NCBI RefSeq assembly: GCF_000332195.1
Contig: NZ_KB235922.1
Coordinates: 372,001-436,000 of the forward strand
DNA from: Pleurocapsa sp. PCC 7319
GTDB taxonomy: Bacteria; Cyanobacteriota; Cyanobacteriia; Cyanobacteriales; Xenococcaceae
Direction of reading: 5' to 3'
DNA length: 64,000 nucleotides
The position numbers and the translations under genes were made by a program. A model generated the notes under the pieces. It was not told the origin of the DNA, ran no database searches, and saw nothing but the letters and a program-made list of their open reading frames with translations. Positions within the stretch are counted from its first letter, which is position 1. Every line of letters starts with the position of its first letter. This document shows positions 1-7,371 of the stretch, piece after piece.

Positions 1-2
1 TA

Positions 3-707
3 GAAAATGCGATCGCCGATCTGGATGAGGGGACTTTACGCCGAGTGGTAGGGATCATGATTGAACCACTCCAAGGAGAGGGAGGAGTACGTCCAGGAGA
101 TTTAGAATATTTTTTGAGACTGCGTAAAATTTGCGACGAAAATCAGATCCTGCTGGTGTTTGACGAAGTACAGGTGGGGATCGGCAGAAGTGGCAAACTC
201 TGGGGTTACGAGAACCTTGGTGTTGAACCAGATATCTTGACAAGTGCCAAAGGTTTAGCAGGAGGCATCCCTATTGGAGCAATGCTTTGCAAAGACTCTT
301 GTGCAGCATTTGAGCCAGGCAACCATGCTAGTACTTTCGGTGGTAATCCTTTTGCTTGTGCAGCAGCATTAGCAGTCTTACAAACTTTAGAGCAGGAAAA
401 TATTTTACACAATGTTCAAACTAGAGGAGAACAACTAAGAGTTCGATTAAGAGCGATCGCCAAACAATATCCTTCTTTATTTAGCGAAGTTCGAGGCTGG
501 GGTTTAATTAACGGTATTGAATTAAGTCCTGATATAGATTTAACCTCAATTGATCTAGTTAAAGCGGCAATGGAAGAGGGGTTATTACTCGCCCCAGCAG
601 GACCAAAGGTTCTTCGCTTCGTTCCACCTTTAATAGTCTCTGAAGCTGAAGTAGATGAGGCTACTAAAATACTGGAAGCTACCATTAGTAAAATAGCGAA
701 AAATTGA
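3..707 (+). CDS. argD: Acetylornithine aminotransferase, 3' part (cut by window edge)
   Basis: PLP-dependent class III aminotransferase that converts N-acetylglutamate semialdehyde to N-acetylornithine in arginine synthesis. The reading frame is open from base 3, so the N-terminal half lies outside the window. Visible family motifs are IEPLQGEGGV, FDEVQVGIGRSG and the Schiff-base lysine region TSAKGLAGGIPIGAM, then the usual C-terminal small domain ending in KIAKN. The next gene on the same strand is argG, another arginine gene, which supports argD over the other class III aminotransferases (for example ornithine or GABA enzymes). No clear terminator follows; a small hairpin and heptamer repeats start 15 bases after the stop. 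Confidence 0.9.
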   Translation, partial: ENAIADLDEGTLRRVVGIMIEPLQGEGGVRPGDLEYFLRLRKICDENQILLVFDEVQVGIGRSGKLWGYENLGVEPDILTSAKGLAGGIPIGAMLCKDSCAAFEPGNHASTFGGNPFACAAALAVLQTLEQENILHNVQTRGEQLRVRLRAIAKQYPSLFSEVRGWGLINGIELSPDIDLTSIDLVKAAMEEGLLLAPAGPKVLRFVPPLIVSEAEVDEATKILEATISKIAKN

Positions 708-1358
708 TTAATTTAAAGTTAAACCGCGAAGCGGTTAGCTATTAGCTATTAGCTATTAGCCGTTAGCTTTTAGCTTTTAGCTCAATCAAAAGTAGATTTA
801 AACTACTGCATGCGGTGAAGCACTTGCGTTGGACTGGTTCCCAGGCTTGAGCAAAGCGCGAAAGTGCGGTCTTGCGAGACAGTCCGTTGGCGGGGTTCCC
901 CCGCTTGAAGGAACTGTCGCCCTAAAGGATACCGCTTCGCATAAGGGCGGGGGTTTCCCCCATGAGCAACTTTCGTAACAAAGGACTTGTCCGCATGTAG
1001 TGCCGAACCCGAAGGGCGAACTACACGCCTTTGTGATTGAAGACTCTTCGTCTCTTAGAGACAGAAGAGGGGACTTAGACCCGTTCAGCTAATAGCTAAT
1101 AGCTTTGTTAAACGAGGTGACAATCATTAAACTGTTACACCTTTAATGGTGTTTTCTCAGCAAATAGGCAAAAATACTAATTGTGTGAGGAGTGAACTTA
1201 TCAGAGGCTTGCTTTTGGGATCGAAACACGGACAGAACCCCAAAGGTGAGCCTCTCATTTTGTCCCCATTATTGATCAGCTTTTTATTCTTGAATATTGA
1301 CTTTCAGATACAATACCCGATTAGTTGTAGATTAATTGTACTTAGGGATAAATAAATT
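708..1358. other. Repeat-rich intergenic region between argD and argG
   Basis: About 650 bases without a convincing gene. It holds a small hairpin (722-736, arms AACCGC/GCGGTT), a heptamer tandem repeat (735-783), a GC-rich patch of dispersed-repeat type (about 815-1080, with short inverted repeats such as GGGGGTTTCCCCC at 949-961) and an imperfect stem at about 1204-1254 ahead of argG. The 69-codon ORF at 1146-1355 has no recognisable features and probably is not a gene. The sequence GTGTGAGGAGT at 1183-1193 is the exact complement of the core of the cyanobacterial sRNA Yfr1 (see findings). Confidence 0.7.
735..783. repeat. Heptanucleotide tandem repeat (STRR)
   Basis: Seven-base units of TAGCTAT type, drifting to TAGCTTT, in tandem. 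Similar heptamer tracts of other sequence occur at 4831, 49481, 55478 and 58895. Short tandemly repeated heptamers are a known feature of cyanobacterial intergenic DNA. Confidence 0.8.
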
Positions 1359-2564
1359 ATGGGACGCGCTGAAAAAGTAGTCTTAGCTTATTCTGGTGGA
1401 GTAGATACCACCGTCTGTATTCCTTATTTAAAGGAGGAATGGGGAGTCAAAGAAGTAATCACCCTTGCTGCAGATTTGGGACAGGGAGATGAATTAGGAC
1501 CAATTCAGCAAAAGGCATTAAAATGTGGTGCCGTTGAATCTTTAGTTGAAGATGCGACTGAAAGTTTCGTGCGAGATTATGCTTTTCCTGCAATCCAAGC
1601 CAATACTTTATATGAAGATCGTTATCCCTTGTCCACAGCCTTAGCACGCCCTTTAATTGCCAAATTATTAGTGGAAGCTGCCGAAAAATACGGTGCAGAT
1701 GCAGTTGCTCATGGTTGTACGGGTAAAGGTAACGACCAAGTGCGCTTTGATGTGGGCATTATGGCATTAAACCCTAATTTAAAAGTATTAGCTCCTGCTC
1801 GGGAGTGGGGTATGAGCCGAGAAGAAGCAATTTCTTACGGTGAGAAGTTTGGCTTAGAATTTCCCGTGAAAAAATCTTCTCCATTTAGTATTGACCGCAA
1901 TTTACTTGGTCGCAGTATCGAAGCTGGTCCCTTGGAAGATCCAATGACTGAGCCTCCTGAAGAGATTTTTGTCATGACTAAAGCGATCGCTGATACTCCC
2001 GATCAACCAGAATATATCACCATTGGTTTTGAAGAGGGTATCCCCGTGAGCCTCAATGATGAAAAACTGGCTCCAGTCGCTTTAATCTCTCAATTAAATG
2101 ACCTTGCTGGTAAACATGGCATTGGACGTATTGATATGCTAGAAAACCGCGTTGTGGGCATTAAATCGCGGGAAATTTACGAAGCGCCAGCCTTGCTAGT
2201 TTTAATTCATGCTCATCGTGATTTAGAAAGCTTAACTCTCACGGCAGATATCACTCAATACAAACGCGGTATCGAACAAACTTACGGTGAATTAATTTAC
2301 CGGGGCTTGTGGTACAGCCCTCTAAAAGAAGCCTTAGATGGCTTTATCCAAAAGACTCAGTCCAGAGTTACTGGGGAAGTGCGGATTAAACTTTTCAAAG
2401 GCAATGCTGTAATTGTTGGTCGTCAGTCAGACAATTCAATTTATACTCCCGATCTGGCTACCTACGGTGCAGAAGACGAGTTTGACCATAAAGCCGCTGA
2501 AGGCTTCATTTATATTTGGGGTTTACCCACCAGGGTTTGGTCACAAAAAACCAGAGGACTTTAA
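1359..2564 (+). CDS. argG: Argininosuccinate synthase
   Basis: Joins citrulline and aspartate with ATP to give argininosuccinate, the penultimate step of arginine synthesis; cytoplasmic. The 401-residue protein has the usual length for the family. The N-terminal ATP PP-loop reads [10 protein letters not shown], followed by [10 protein letters not shown], the substrate-binding [14 protein letters not shown] segment, and [17 protein letters not shown]. The ATG at 1359 gives the normal [14 protein letters not shown] start. It lies downstream of argD on the same strand but about 650 bases away, so it probably has its own promoter in the repeat-rich leader. A perfect 8-bp hairpin follows at 2625. 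Confidence 0.97.
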   Translation: MGRAEKVVLAYSGGVDTTVCIPYLKEEWGVKEVITLAADLGQGDELGPIQQKALKCGAVESLVEDATESFVRDYAFPAIQANTLYEDRYPLSTALARPLIAKLLVEAAEKYGADAVAHGCTGKGNDQVRFDVGIMALNPNLKVLAPAREWGMSREEAISYGEKFGLEFPVKKSSPFSIDRNLLGRSIEAGPLEDPMTEPPEEIFVMTKAIADTPDQPEYITIGFEEGIPVSLNDEKLAPVALISQLNDLAGKHGIGRIDMLENRVVGIKSREIYEAPALLVLIHAHRDLESLTLTADITQYKRGIEQTYGELIYRGLWYSPLKEALDGFIQKTQSRVTGEVRIKLFKGNAVIVGRQSDNSIYTPDLATYGAEDEFDHKAAEGFIYIWGLPTRVWSQKTRGL

Positions 2565-2624
2565 TGAGATTAAGATAAGGGAAGACAGCGTGGAAAATAT
2601 TTAAGACACACAAATATTTCCTGA

Positions 2625-2644
2625 GGGCGAACGGCTGTTCGCCC
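2625..2644. repeat. Perfect 8-bp hairpin downstream of argG
   Basis: Arms GGGCGAAC and GTTCGCCC enclose a GGCT loop. No T-run follows on the + strand, so it looks more like a dispersed palindrome than a classical terminator, although it could stabilise the argG 3' end. Confidence 0.6.
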
Positions 2645-2753
2645 CAACAAAAAATCTGTCTGCATTAAAACATATCGAAGCAATAAAAATTATATCTCAG
2701 GGTGATCGAGCAAGATTATGATTAGGGTTGAAGCGTTTTTTTGAGGTCGAACC

Positions 2754-3218
2754 ATGATGAACTCATTCGATTCAGCTTTCAAGAGATTTATACGACAGTT
2801 TTGGCTGCTGCTAATTCTTAGTTTACTTTGTTTAAGTCTATTGGGAATGCCAAAAGCCTTAGCAAGTCAAAGCAATATTGAAACCCAAGTTAGTTTGGGA
2901 AATAATGCTGGTGAATTAAAATTCTTTCCCAGTGAGCTTGAGTTCCAAGCAGGAAAACAATACAAAATCCTCCTGGATAATCCCAGCCCAGTCAAGCATT
3001 ACTTTACTGCTAAAGATTTTGCTGATGTCAGTTGGACGAGAAAAGTACAAGCGGGAAAAGTGGAAGTTAAAGGTGCAATTCACGAATTAGAATTAAAACC
3101 AGGAGCAACAGCAGAATGGGTTTTAACTCCTATGAAACCTGGACAATACGAACTGCACTGCTCAATCAAAGGTCATGCCACAGCAGGTATGATTGGCAAA
3201 ATTACTGTGGCAGATTAA
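2754..3218 (+). CDS. Secreted plastocyanin/azurin-like cupredoxin
   Basis: A 154-residue blue-copper-type protein. Residues 1-38 form a signal peptide: basic FKRFIRQ, then a long Leu-rich core, then ALA before the mature SQSNIE. The mature part is a single cupredoxin beta-sandwich with apparent copper ligands: His in SPVKHYF, and Cys, His and Met in the C-terminal HCSIKGHATAGMIG. The order H...C-x4-H-x4-M fits a type 1 copper site. It is more divergent than true plastocyanin, whose hallmark is YCxPHxGAGM, so I do not call it petE. It probably acts in the periplasm or thylakoid lumen as an electron carrier or copper-binding protein. It converges on the next gene. Confidence 0.8.
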   Translation: MMNSFDSAFKRFIRQFWLLLILSLLCLSLLGMPKALASQSNIETQVSLGNNAGELKFFPSELEFQAGKQYKILLDNPSPVKHYFTAKDFADVSWTRKVQAGKVEVKGAIHELELKPGATAEWVLTPMKPGQYELHCSIKGHATAGMIGKITVAD

Positions 3219-3243
3219 GCAGATTTACAGCGTTCTTATTGAA

Positions 3244-4071
3244 CTATGATTTCCACTCTGATAAGGCAGGAGTTGTTAATAGAGCTTGACTTAAACTGTC
3301 ATGAATTAAACCATTAGTAGCCAGAATACGACCCGAATTAATATCTAAAGGGCTACCATCATAGGCAGTAACTTTGCCCCCTGCTTCCTCCAAAATCACG
3401 ATTCCTGCTGTGATATCCCAAGGTTGAAGTCCTCTTTCCCAGTAGCCATCCAATCTTCCACAAGCTACTCCTGCTAGATCCATCGAAGCACACCCAAGAC
3501 GACGAACTCCTTGAGTTAAATGAGTTAGGTGGCAGAATTCAGCATAGTTATTATCTGTGGTTTCTCGCCGATCGTAAGCAAAGCCAGTAATGAGAAGACT
3601 TTTACTTAATTCTGCTGTCCGAGATACTTGAATTGGGCGACGATTACAAGTGGCTCCCAGACCTTTTGCGGCACGGAATAGTTCATTGCTAAAAGGATTA
3701 TATACTGCGCCGACAGTGGGAATCCCATCAATCAACAATCCTACAGAAGTTGCTGCAACTGGAAAGCCATGAGCATAGTTAGTTGTGCCATCTAAAGGAT
3801 CGATTGCCCACAGATATTCGCTCTTAGAATTGCCCAAAGCCCCTGATTCTTCGGCTAAAATTTGATGGTCTGGTAAATGGCGATTTAATACTTTTAAAAC
3901 TTCTGCTTCTGCTAATTTATCGGCTTCAGTTACTAAGTCACCTGGACGACCTTTTTCTTGAATATTATTTAATTTACCCCAACGTTCTTTTAACACAGCT
4001 CCCGCAGCCAGGACTGATTCGGTAGCCACATCTAAAAATATTTGTAGTTGTTCAACAGCAGTTTGAGTCAT
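3244..4071 (-). CDS. Inositol monophosphatase family protein
   Basis: Mg-dependent, Li-sensitive-type phosphatase of the IMPase fold, 275 residues. Metal and substrate motifs are complete: EES in ILAEESGAL, WAIDPLDGTTNYAHGFP, and the C-terminal WDITAGIVILEEAGG. Substrates in the family include inositol phosphate, 3'-phosphoadenosine-5'-phosphate and histidinol phosphate; sequence alone does not decide. Its start codon overlaps the stop of the upstream nuclease-like gene by one base (TAATG), which indicates translational coupling. Cyanobacterial genomes usually carry more than one such paralogue. Confidence 0.88.
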   Translation of the reverse strand: MTQTAVEQLQIFLDVATESVLAAGAVLKERWGKLNNIQEKGRPGDLVTEADKLAEAEVLKVLNRHLPDHQILAEESGALGNSKSEYLWAIDPLDGTTNYAHGFPVAATSVGLLIDGIPTVGAVYNPFSNELFRAAKGLGATCNRRPIQVSRTAELSKSLLITGFAYDRRETTDNNYAEFCHLTHLTQGVRRLGCASMDLAGVACGRLDGYWERGLQPWDITAGIVILEEAGGKVTAYDGSPLDINSGRILATNGLIHDSLSQALLTTPALSEWKS

Positions 4072-4631
4072 TATTTAGTATTTGAACGAAATTGATTGGG
4101 AGTATAGCGCATAGCTTGCTGGGGATTCCAGATACCGTAACCCATTAATCGAGCATATTCTTGAGCGTCTATAAGCAGCTTACTATATAAGTGAGGATAT
4201 CTTGTGTTAGCCAATACATATCCTTCTTTAACTAATCGCTGACTGATCAAATTTCCTTCGAGCCACACATGAGCTTGAAGTCGATTATAGGGGTCAGAGA
4301 TTACTCCGCCGTAAGACGACGGAGCCTGCTCTGACCGTTGGTCAATTTCTGAGAAATCTGTTTCTAACTTAATTGACGATCGCATAATTAAATGAGCTAA
4401 TCTCTGTTGAGCTGCTTCTCCCCAAGGAGACTGGCGTAAATCTGGAGCATCAATCCCCATGATTCGCACTTTAGTAACTTCTGATGTTCCTGCCAATTCA
4501 ACCTCTATAGTCTGACCACTAACTACCCTAGTCACGGTAGCAGAAAGCAAATTTATCTTGCCAGAGTCAGAAGTACAGCTCAATAAAAATGTTAAGCAAT
4601 AGCCAAAAATAATTAACTTAATCTTGTTCAT
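4071..4631 (-). CDS. SNase-like (thermonuclease family) lipoprotein with in-frame palindrome
   Basis: About 186 residues from the ATG at 4631; an upstream TTG at 4643 would add four residues. The N terminus is a lipoprotein signal with lipobox LLSC, so export and lipid anchoring are predicted. The rest is a staphylococcal-nuclease OB-fold: VRIMGIDAPDLRQSPWGEAAQQ carries the first arginine and acidic residues, and NRLQAHVWLEGN the later conserved strand. Just before NRLQAHVW lies an extra segment of 15 residues encoded by a 45-nt nested palindrome (4292-4336); related proteins usually pass directly from the acidic turn to a YGRL-type strand. Whether the enzyme still works is unknown. It is coupled to the IMPase gene downstream. 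Confidence 0.8.
   Translation of the reverse strand: MNKIKLIIFGYCLTFLLSCTSDSGKINLLSATVTRVVSGQTIEVELAGTSEVTKVRIMGIDAPDLRQSPWGEAAQQRLAHLIMRSSIKLETDFSEIDQRSEQAPSSYGGVISDPYNRLQAHVWLEGNLISQRLVKEGYVLANTRYPHLYSKLLIDAQEYARLMGYGIWNPQQAMRYTPNQFRSNTK
4292..4336. repeat. 45-nt nested palindrome inserted in frame in the nuclease gene
   Basis: Outer arms GGTCAGAG/CTCTGACC (4292-4299 and 4329-4336) flank an inner 9-bp stem with one G-U pair around a 3-base loop. The length is exactly 15 codons and the frame stays open, so the protein gains 15 residues. It sits at a surface-loop position of the OB-fold. Confidence 0.75.
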
Positions 4632-4830
4632 TCTAGAACTCAAGAGAAGAATATCAACAAGATAAATGGTTAGTTATCAATTGTCAGTGGTTAATTGTAG
4701 AGATTTCTTAAATTGGTATCCTCAAATCTGATTTTAAATTTTGTCAGAAGTTTATACTAAATCCGATTAACAAAGGTAGTGTTTAATTTCTTCATAAAAG
4801 TCTTACCCTGAAATCAGAATACCAATACTT

Positions 4831-4865
4831 GTTACTCGTTACTCGTTACTCGTTACTTATTACTC
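4831..4865. repeat. Heptamer tandem repeat, GTTACTC type
   Basis: Five units of seven bases, the last two diverged, in the intergenic region between the ferredoxin and the nuclease gene. Same class as the other heptamer tracts in this window. Confidence 0.8.
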
Positions 4866-4901
4866 AATTTTTTAAGTGACCTATAGGAAACGGATTTAGT
4901 A

Positions 4902-5270
4902 TTAATCCTCATCTAGAGGTAAGCCAAAGCGAACTTTTCCTCTGCCAAAATAACGACCAAACTGCATTTGATATACTTCGTCTTCTTCTTGAGTTTCCAC
5001 TTCTAAATCTGAGCGAGGATAGCTAACACAAAGTAAAGCGTAACCCTGTTCTTTGAGCTTGGGAGATAATCCCATTGCCTCAGGCTGATATAGTTTTCCC
5101 GAAATAACTTTTACCGCACAGCTAGTGCAAGCACCATTACGACATAAAAAAGGTAATTGGGCATCTTGTTGTTCGGCAGTTTGCAATATGTATTGGTCTT
5201 CAGGAACTTCTACGATGTGTACCTTGCCAGTCGTGCGATCGCGAACCTTAACGACGTGAGTTATGCTCAT
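4902..5270 (-). CDS. FdC2-type [2Fe-2S] ferredoxin with C-terminal extension
   Basis: A plant-type ferredoxin of 122 residues. The cluster cysteines are in LCRNGACTSCAVKV plus the distal Cys in ALLCVSYP. It differs from photosynthetic ferredoxin PetF by a C-terminal extension of about 25 residues (DEVYQMQFGRYFGRGK) and by QPEAMGLSPKLKEQGYALLC. From memory, both features match the FdC2 ferredoxins of plastids and cyanobacteria, which are essential or stress-related electron carriers of incompletely known role. It is monocistronic, with tRNA-Ser on the opposite strand just upstream. Confidence 0.85.
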   Translation of the reverse strand: MSITHVVKVRDRTTGKVHIVEVPEDQYILQTAEQQDAQLPFLCRNGACTSCAVKVISGKLYQPEAMGLSPKLKEQGYALLCVSYPRSDLEVETQEEDEVYQMQFGRYFGRGKVRFGLPLDED

Positions 5271-5396
5271 TAATTAATTAAAGATATTGGTTAAATTCTG
5301 TTTATATTATTCAATTTTCAGTCTACAGCAAAAAAGAATTACTAAAAACTTGGACAAGAACAGCTAACCATGTATAATTAGTATCCGTAGTCGCCT

Positions 5397-5483
5397 GGAG
5401 AGGTGGCCGAGTGGTCGAAGGCGCAGCACTGGAAATGCTGTAACGGGGTAACTCGTTCGAGGGTTCGAATCCCTCCCTCTCCG
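5397..5483 (+). tRNA. trnS: tRNA-Ser(GGA)
   Basis: An 87-base class II tRNA. The acceptor stem GGAGAGG pairs with CCTCTCC, followed by discriminator G. The anticodon stem CAGCA/TGCTG holds loop CTGGAAA with anticodon GGA. A long variable arm (AACGGGGTAACTCGTT) and a T-loop GGTTCGAATCC follow. The CCA end is not encoded. Confidence 0.97.
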
Positions 5484-5525
5484 TCAAATACTAATTCATT
5501 CTTAGCAGATAAAAAATATAATTAT

Positions 5526-6644
5526 CTACTTGTGGGGTGAACGATAAAAAGGTTTTTTTACTACTGTGGCAGGATAGGTTTTGTCGCGAATTTCTATTTC
5601 TAAAGATTGTCCTAGTTTACTTAGATGCTTAGGAACATATGCCAGAGCGATCGCTTTGCCAACTGTAGGAGCTAATGTACCGCTAGTCACTTCTCCTACT
5701 GGTTGCCCCTCAAACATCACCCGATAGCCATGACGGGCTATATATCTCCCTGACATTTCTAACCCCACTAAACGACGCTTGATTCCCTCTGTCTTCTGCT
5801 GTTCTAATACGGAGCGTCCGATAAAGTCACCTTTGGTGTTAAGATGCACCAACCAACCTAGACCTGCTTCTAGAGGGGTAGTAGTTTCATCGATTTCTTG
5901 TCCATAAAGGCTCATAGCAGCCTCTAAACGAAGAGTATCTCTGGCTCCTAAACCACAAGGAGTAACTCCAACTTCCAGAAAATTTTGCCATAACTGCCGC
6001 GCTGCATCAGGTTCGCTCATAATTTCAAACCCATCTTCTCCCGTATAGCCTGTACGAGCAATAAATGCAGATTGACCATTGATATTCACAGACTTATGAG
6101 TAAAAGCTGCCATTGTTGTCAAATCTTCTTTAATCAAGGCTTGTAATACTTCAGTGGACTTAGGACCTTGTAGAGCGATTAAAGCCTGCTGCCGAGAAAT
6201 ATCTGCCATTGTTATGGAATTGTTTTGCAGATGGCTTATAATCCAATCTTTATCTTTATCTGTTGTACCTGCATTAACGATCACAAAAGCTTGTTGTGTA
6301 GTTGCTTGTTCACCTTGATAATAAAAAATAATATCGTCGATGATCCCTCCTTGAGGATTAAGTAAGACAGTATATTGAGCTTGACCAGGTTCTAAACGGC
6401 TTAAATCCGAGGGCACTAAAGCTTGCCAAGTATCAATTAAATCTTCTCCTACAAAGGTAAACTTACCCATGTGAGAAATATCAAACATTCCTACTCCAGA
6501 GCGTACTGCTTGGTGTTCTAGTTTTAATCCTGAATACTGCACAGGCATTTCCCAGCCAGAGAAAGCGGTAAATCTCGCCTGTTGTTCCTGAGCTAGATCG
6601 AATAAAGGAGTGCGTAATAAGTCGGATGATTGGGAGTTAGCCAT
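5526..6644 (-). CDS. gcvT: Glycine cleavage system T protein (aminomethyltransferase)
   Basis: Transfers the methylene group from the aminomethyl-lipoyl H protein to tetrahydrofolate and releases ammonia; part of the photorespiratory glycine pathway in cyanobacteria. The 372-residue protein is of normal length and shows GWEMPVQYSG, GMFDISHMGKF, RTGYTGEDGFEI and the late GARDTLRLEAAMSLYG folate-binding region. The start MANSQSSDLLRTPLFDL fits the family. No other gcv gene lies next to it, which is common in cyanobacteria. The 3' end faces the tRNA-Ser gene. Confidence 0.95.
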   Translation of the reverse strand: MANSQSSDLLRTPLFDLAQEQQARFTAFSGWEMPVQYSGLKLEHQAVRSGVGMFDISHMGKFTFVGEDLIDTWQALVPSDLSRLEPGQAQYTVLLNPQGGIIDDIIFYYQGEQATTQQAFVIVNAGTTDKDKDWIISHLQNNSITMADISRQQALIALQGPKSTEVLQALIKEDLTTMAAFTHKSVNINGQSAFIARTGYTGEDGFEIMSEPDAARQLWQNFLEVGVTPCGLGARDTLRLEAAMSLYGQEIDETTTPLEAGLGWLVHLNTKGDFIGRSVLEQQKTEGIKRRLVGLEMSGRYIARHGYRVMFEGQPVGEVTSGTLAPTVGKAIALAYVPKHLSKLGQSLEIEIRDKTYPATVVKKPFYRSPHK

Positions 6645-6945
6645 GAAATTTTTCTGAGTTTATTTAGATCGATGTCCCAAGAGAGAAATCGAATTATGGT
6701 AATGTATTCGGGTATGATTTAATAATCGCGTAATTATTTGTTTCCAGAGATTAAACTCTGTCTTCGCTTTGCAATTGCATTCTTAGTTACTAAGTTTAAT
6801 GCTGAAACGAAAACGCAAATTAATAATTTGGTCACAGCTTTCTCTACCGTTCCCTTTCGAGGATAAATGAGACGTTAGAGCCTACTGTCACTGTTAGTCA
6901 ATTTATTTGTCAACATTTTTTTAGATTTATTAGGAGAAAAATAAC
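6645..6945. other. Divergent gcvT/psbI intergenic region
   Basis: About 300 bases between the divergent gcvT and psbI starts, presumably carrying both promoters. I see no further gene or clear operator. An AGGAG Shine-Dalgarno (6932-6936) precedes the psbI start. Confidence 0.6.
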
Positions 6946-7062
6946 ATGGCTACTCTCAAAATTGTTGTTTATATTACCGTGTTTTTCTTTATCGGACTAT
7001 TTATTTTCGGCTTTCTCTCTAGCGATCCTTCTCGTAATCCTGGTCGCAAAGATTTGGAGTAA
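6946..7062 (+). CDS. psbI: Photosystem II reaction centre protein I
   Basis: A 38-residue single-span membrane protein with the family's exact length. It begins [20 protein letters not shown] and ends with the hallmark [14 protein letters not shown]. PsbI binds next to D1 and CP43 and helps in early assembly and stability of photosystem II. An AGGAG ribosome-binding site lies about 9 bases upstream. A short GC-rich hairpin followed by a T-rich tract closes the gene. Confidence 0.98.
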   Translation: MATLKIVVYITVFFFIGLFIFGFLSSDPSRNPGRKDLE

Positions 7063-7096
7063 TTTTGTTTTAGTTCACTTGATACAAACAAAAAAT

Positions 7097-7126
7097 GGGG
7101 CGTTAATCTTCGCCCCTTCTTTATTT
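7097..7126 (+). terminator. Rho-independent terminator of psbI
   Basis: Stem GGGGCG/CGCCCC with an 8-base loop, followed by TTCTTTATTT, 34 bases after the psbI stop. Confidence 0.8.
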
Positions 7127-7131
7127 AATTA

Positions 7132-7338
7132 ATGATTACCGATTTTAGTCTCACGACAGTGAAATCTAATGATAAATTTTGGTATGTAATTAAGCAGCAA
7201 GATGGAACTTGCCAAATAGCCGATTTTGATACTCATCAGCCAAAAACATCAGAGCAGTGGGGAGCTTACGAAACTGAACAAGAAGCAATAGCCAAGAAAA
7301 TAGGTTTAATTCGAGCAGGAAAGTGTAAACCTCAGTAA
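7132..7338 (+). CDS. Small hypothetical protein (68 aa)
   Basis: Not assigned to a named family. The 68-residue protein is soluble, without signal peptide or membrane span; it starts MITDFSLTTVKSNDKFWYV and has alternating strand-like segments (WYVIKQQDGTCQIADF) and a helix rich in Glu/Ala/Lys (ETEQEAIAKKIGLIRAGK). This resembles the small strand-strand-helix proteins common in cyanobacteria. It begins just after the psbI terminator, so it needs its own promoter or readthrough. Codon use looks like its neighbours. Real gene likely, function unknown. Confidence 0.6.
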   Translation: MITDFSLTTVKSNDKFWYVIKQQDGTCQIADFDTHQPKTSEQWGAYETEQEAIAKKIGLIRAGKCKPQ

Positions 7339-7371
7339 TTTATAATTTAAATTTTAAATTTTTCAACCCAA

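Noticed and set aside
1183-1193. A complete yfr1 gene on the minus strand
   Set aside because: The core 11-mer is present, but the expected GC-rich terminator stem with a T-run does not follow.
1146-1355. 69-codon ORF upstream of argG
   Set aside because: No family features, runs through the stem-loop region and ends four bases before argG; more likely part of the leader.
2754-3218. Calling the cupredoxin plastocyanin (petE)
   Set aside because: The copper ligands are present but the surrounding sequence lacks the plastocyanin-specific motif; only the superfamily is safe.
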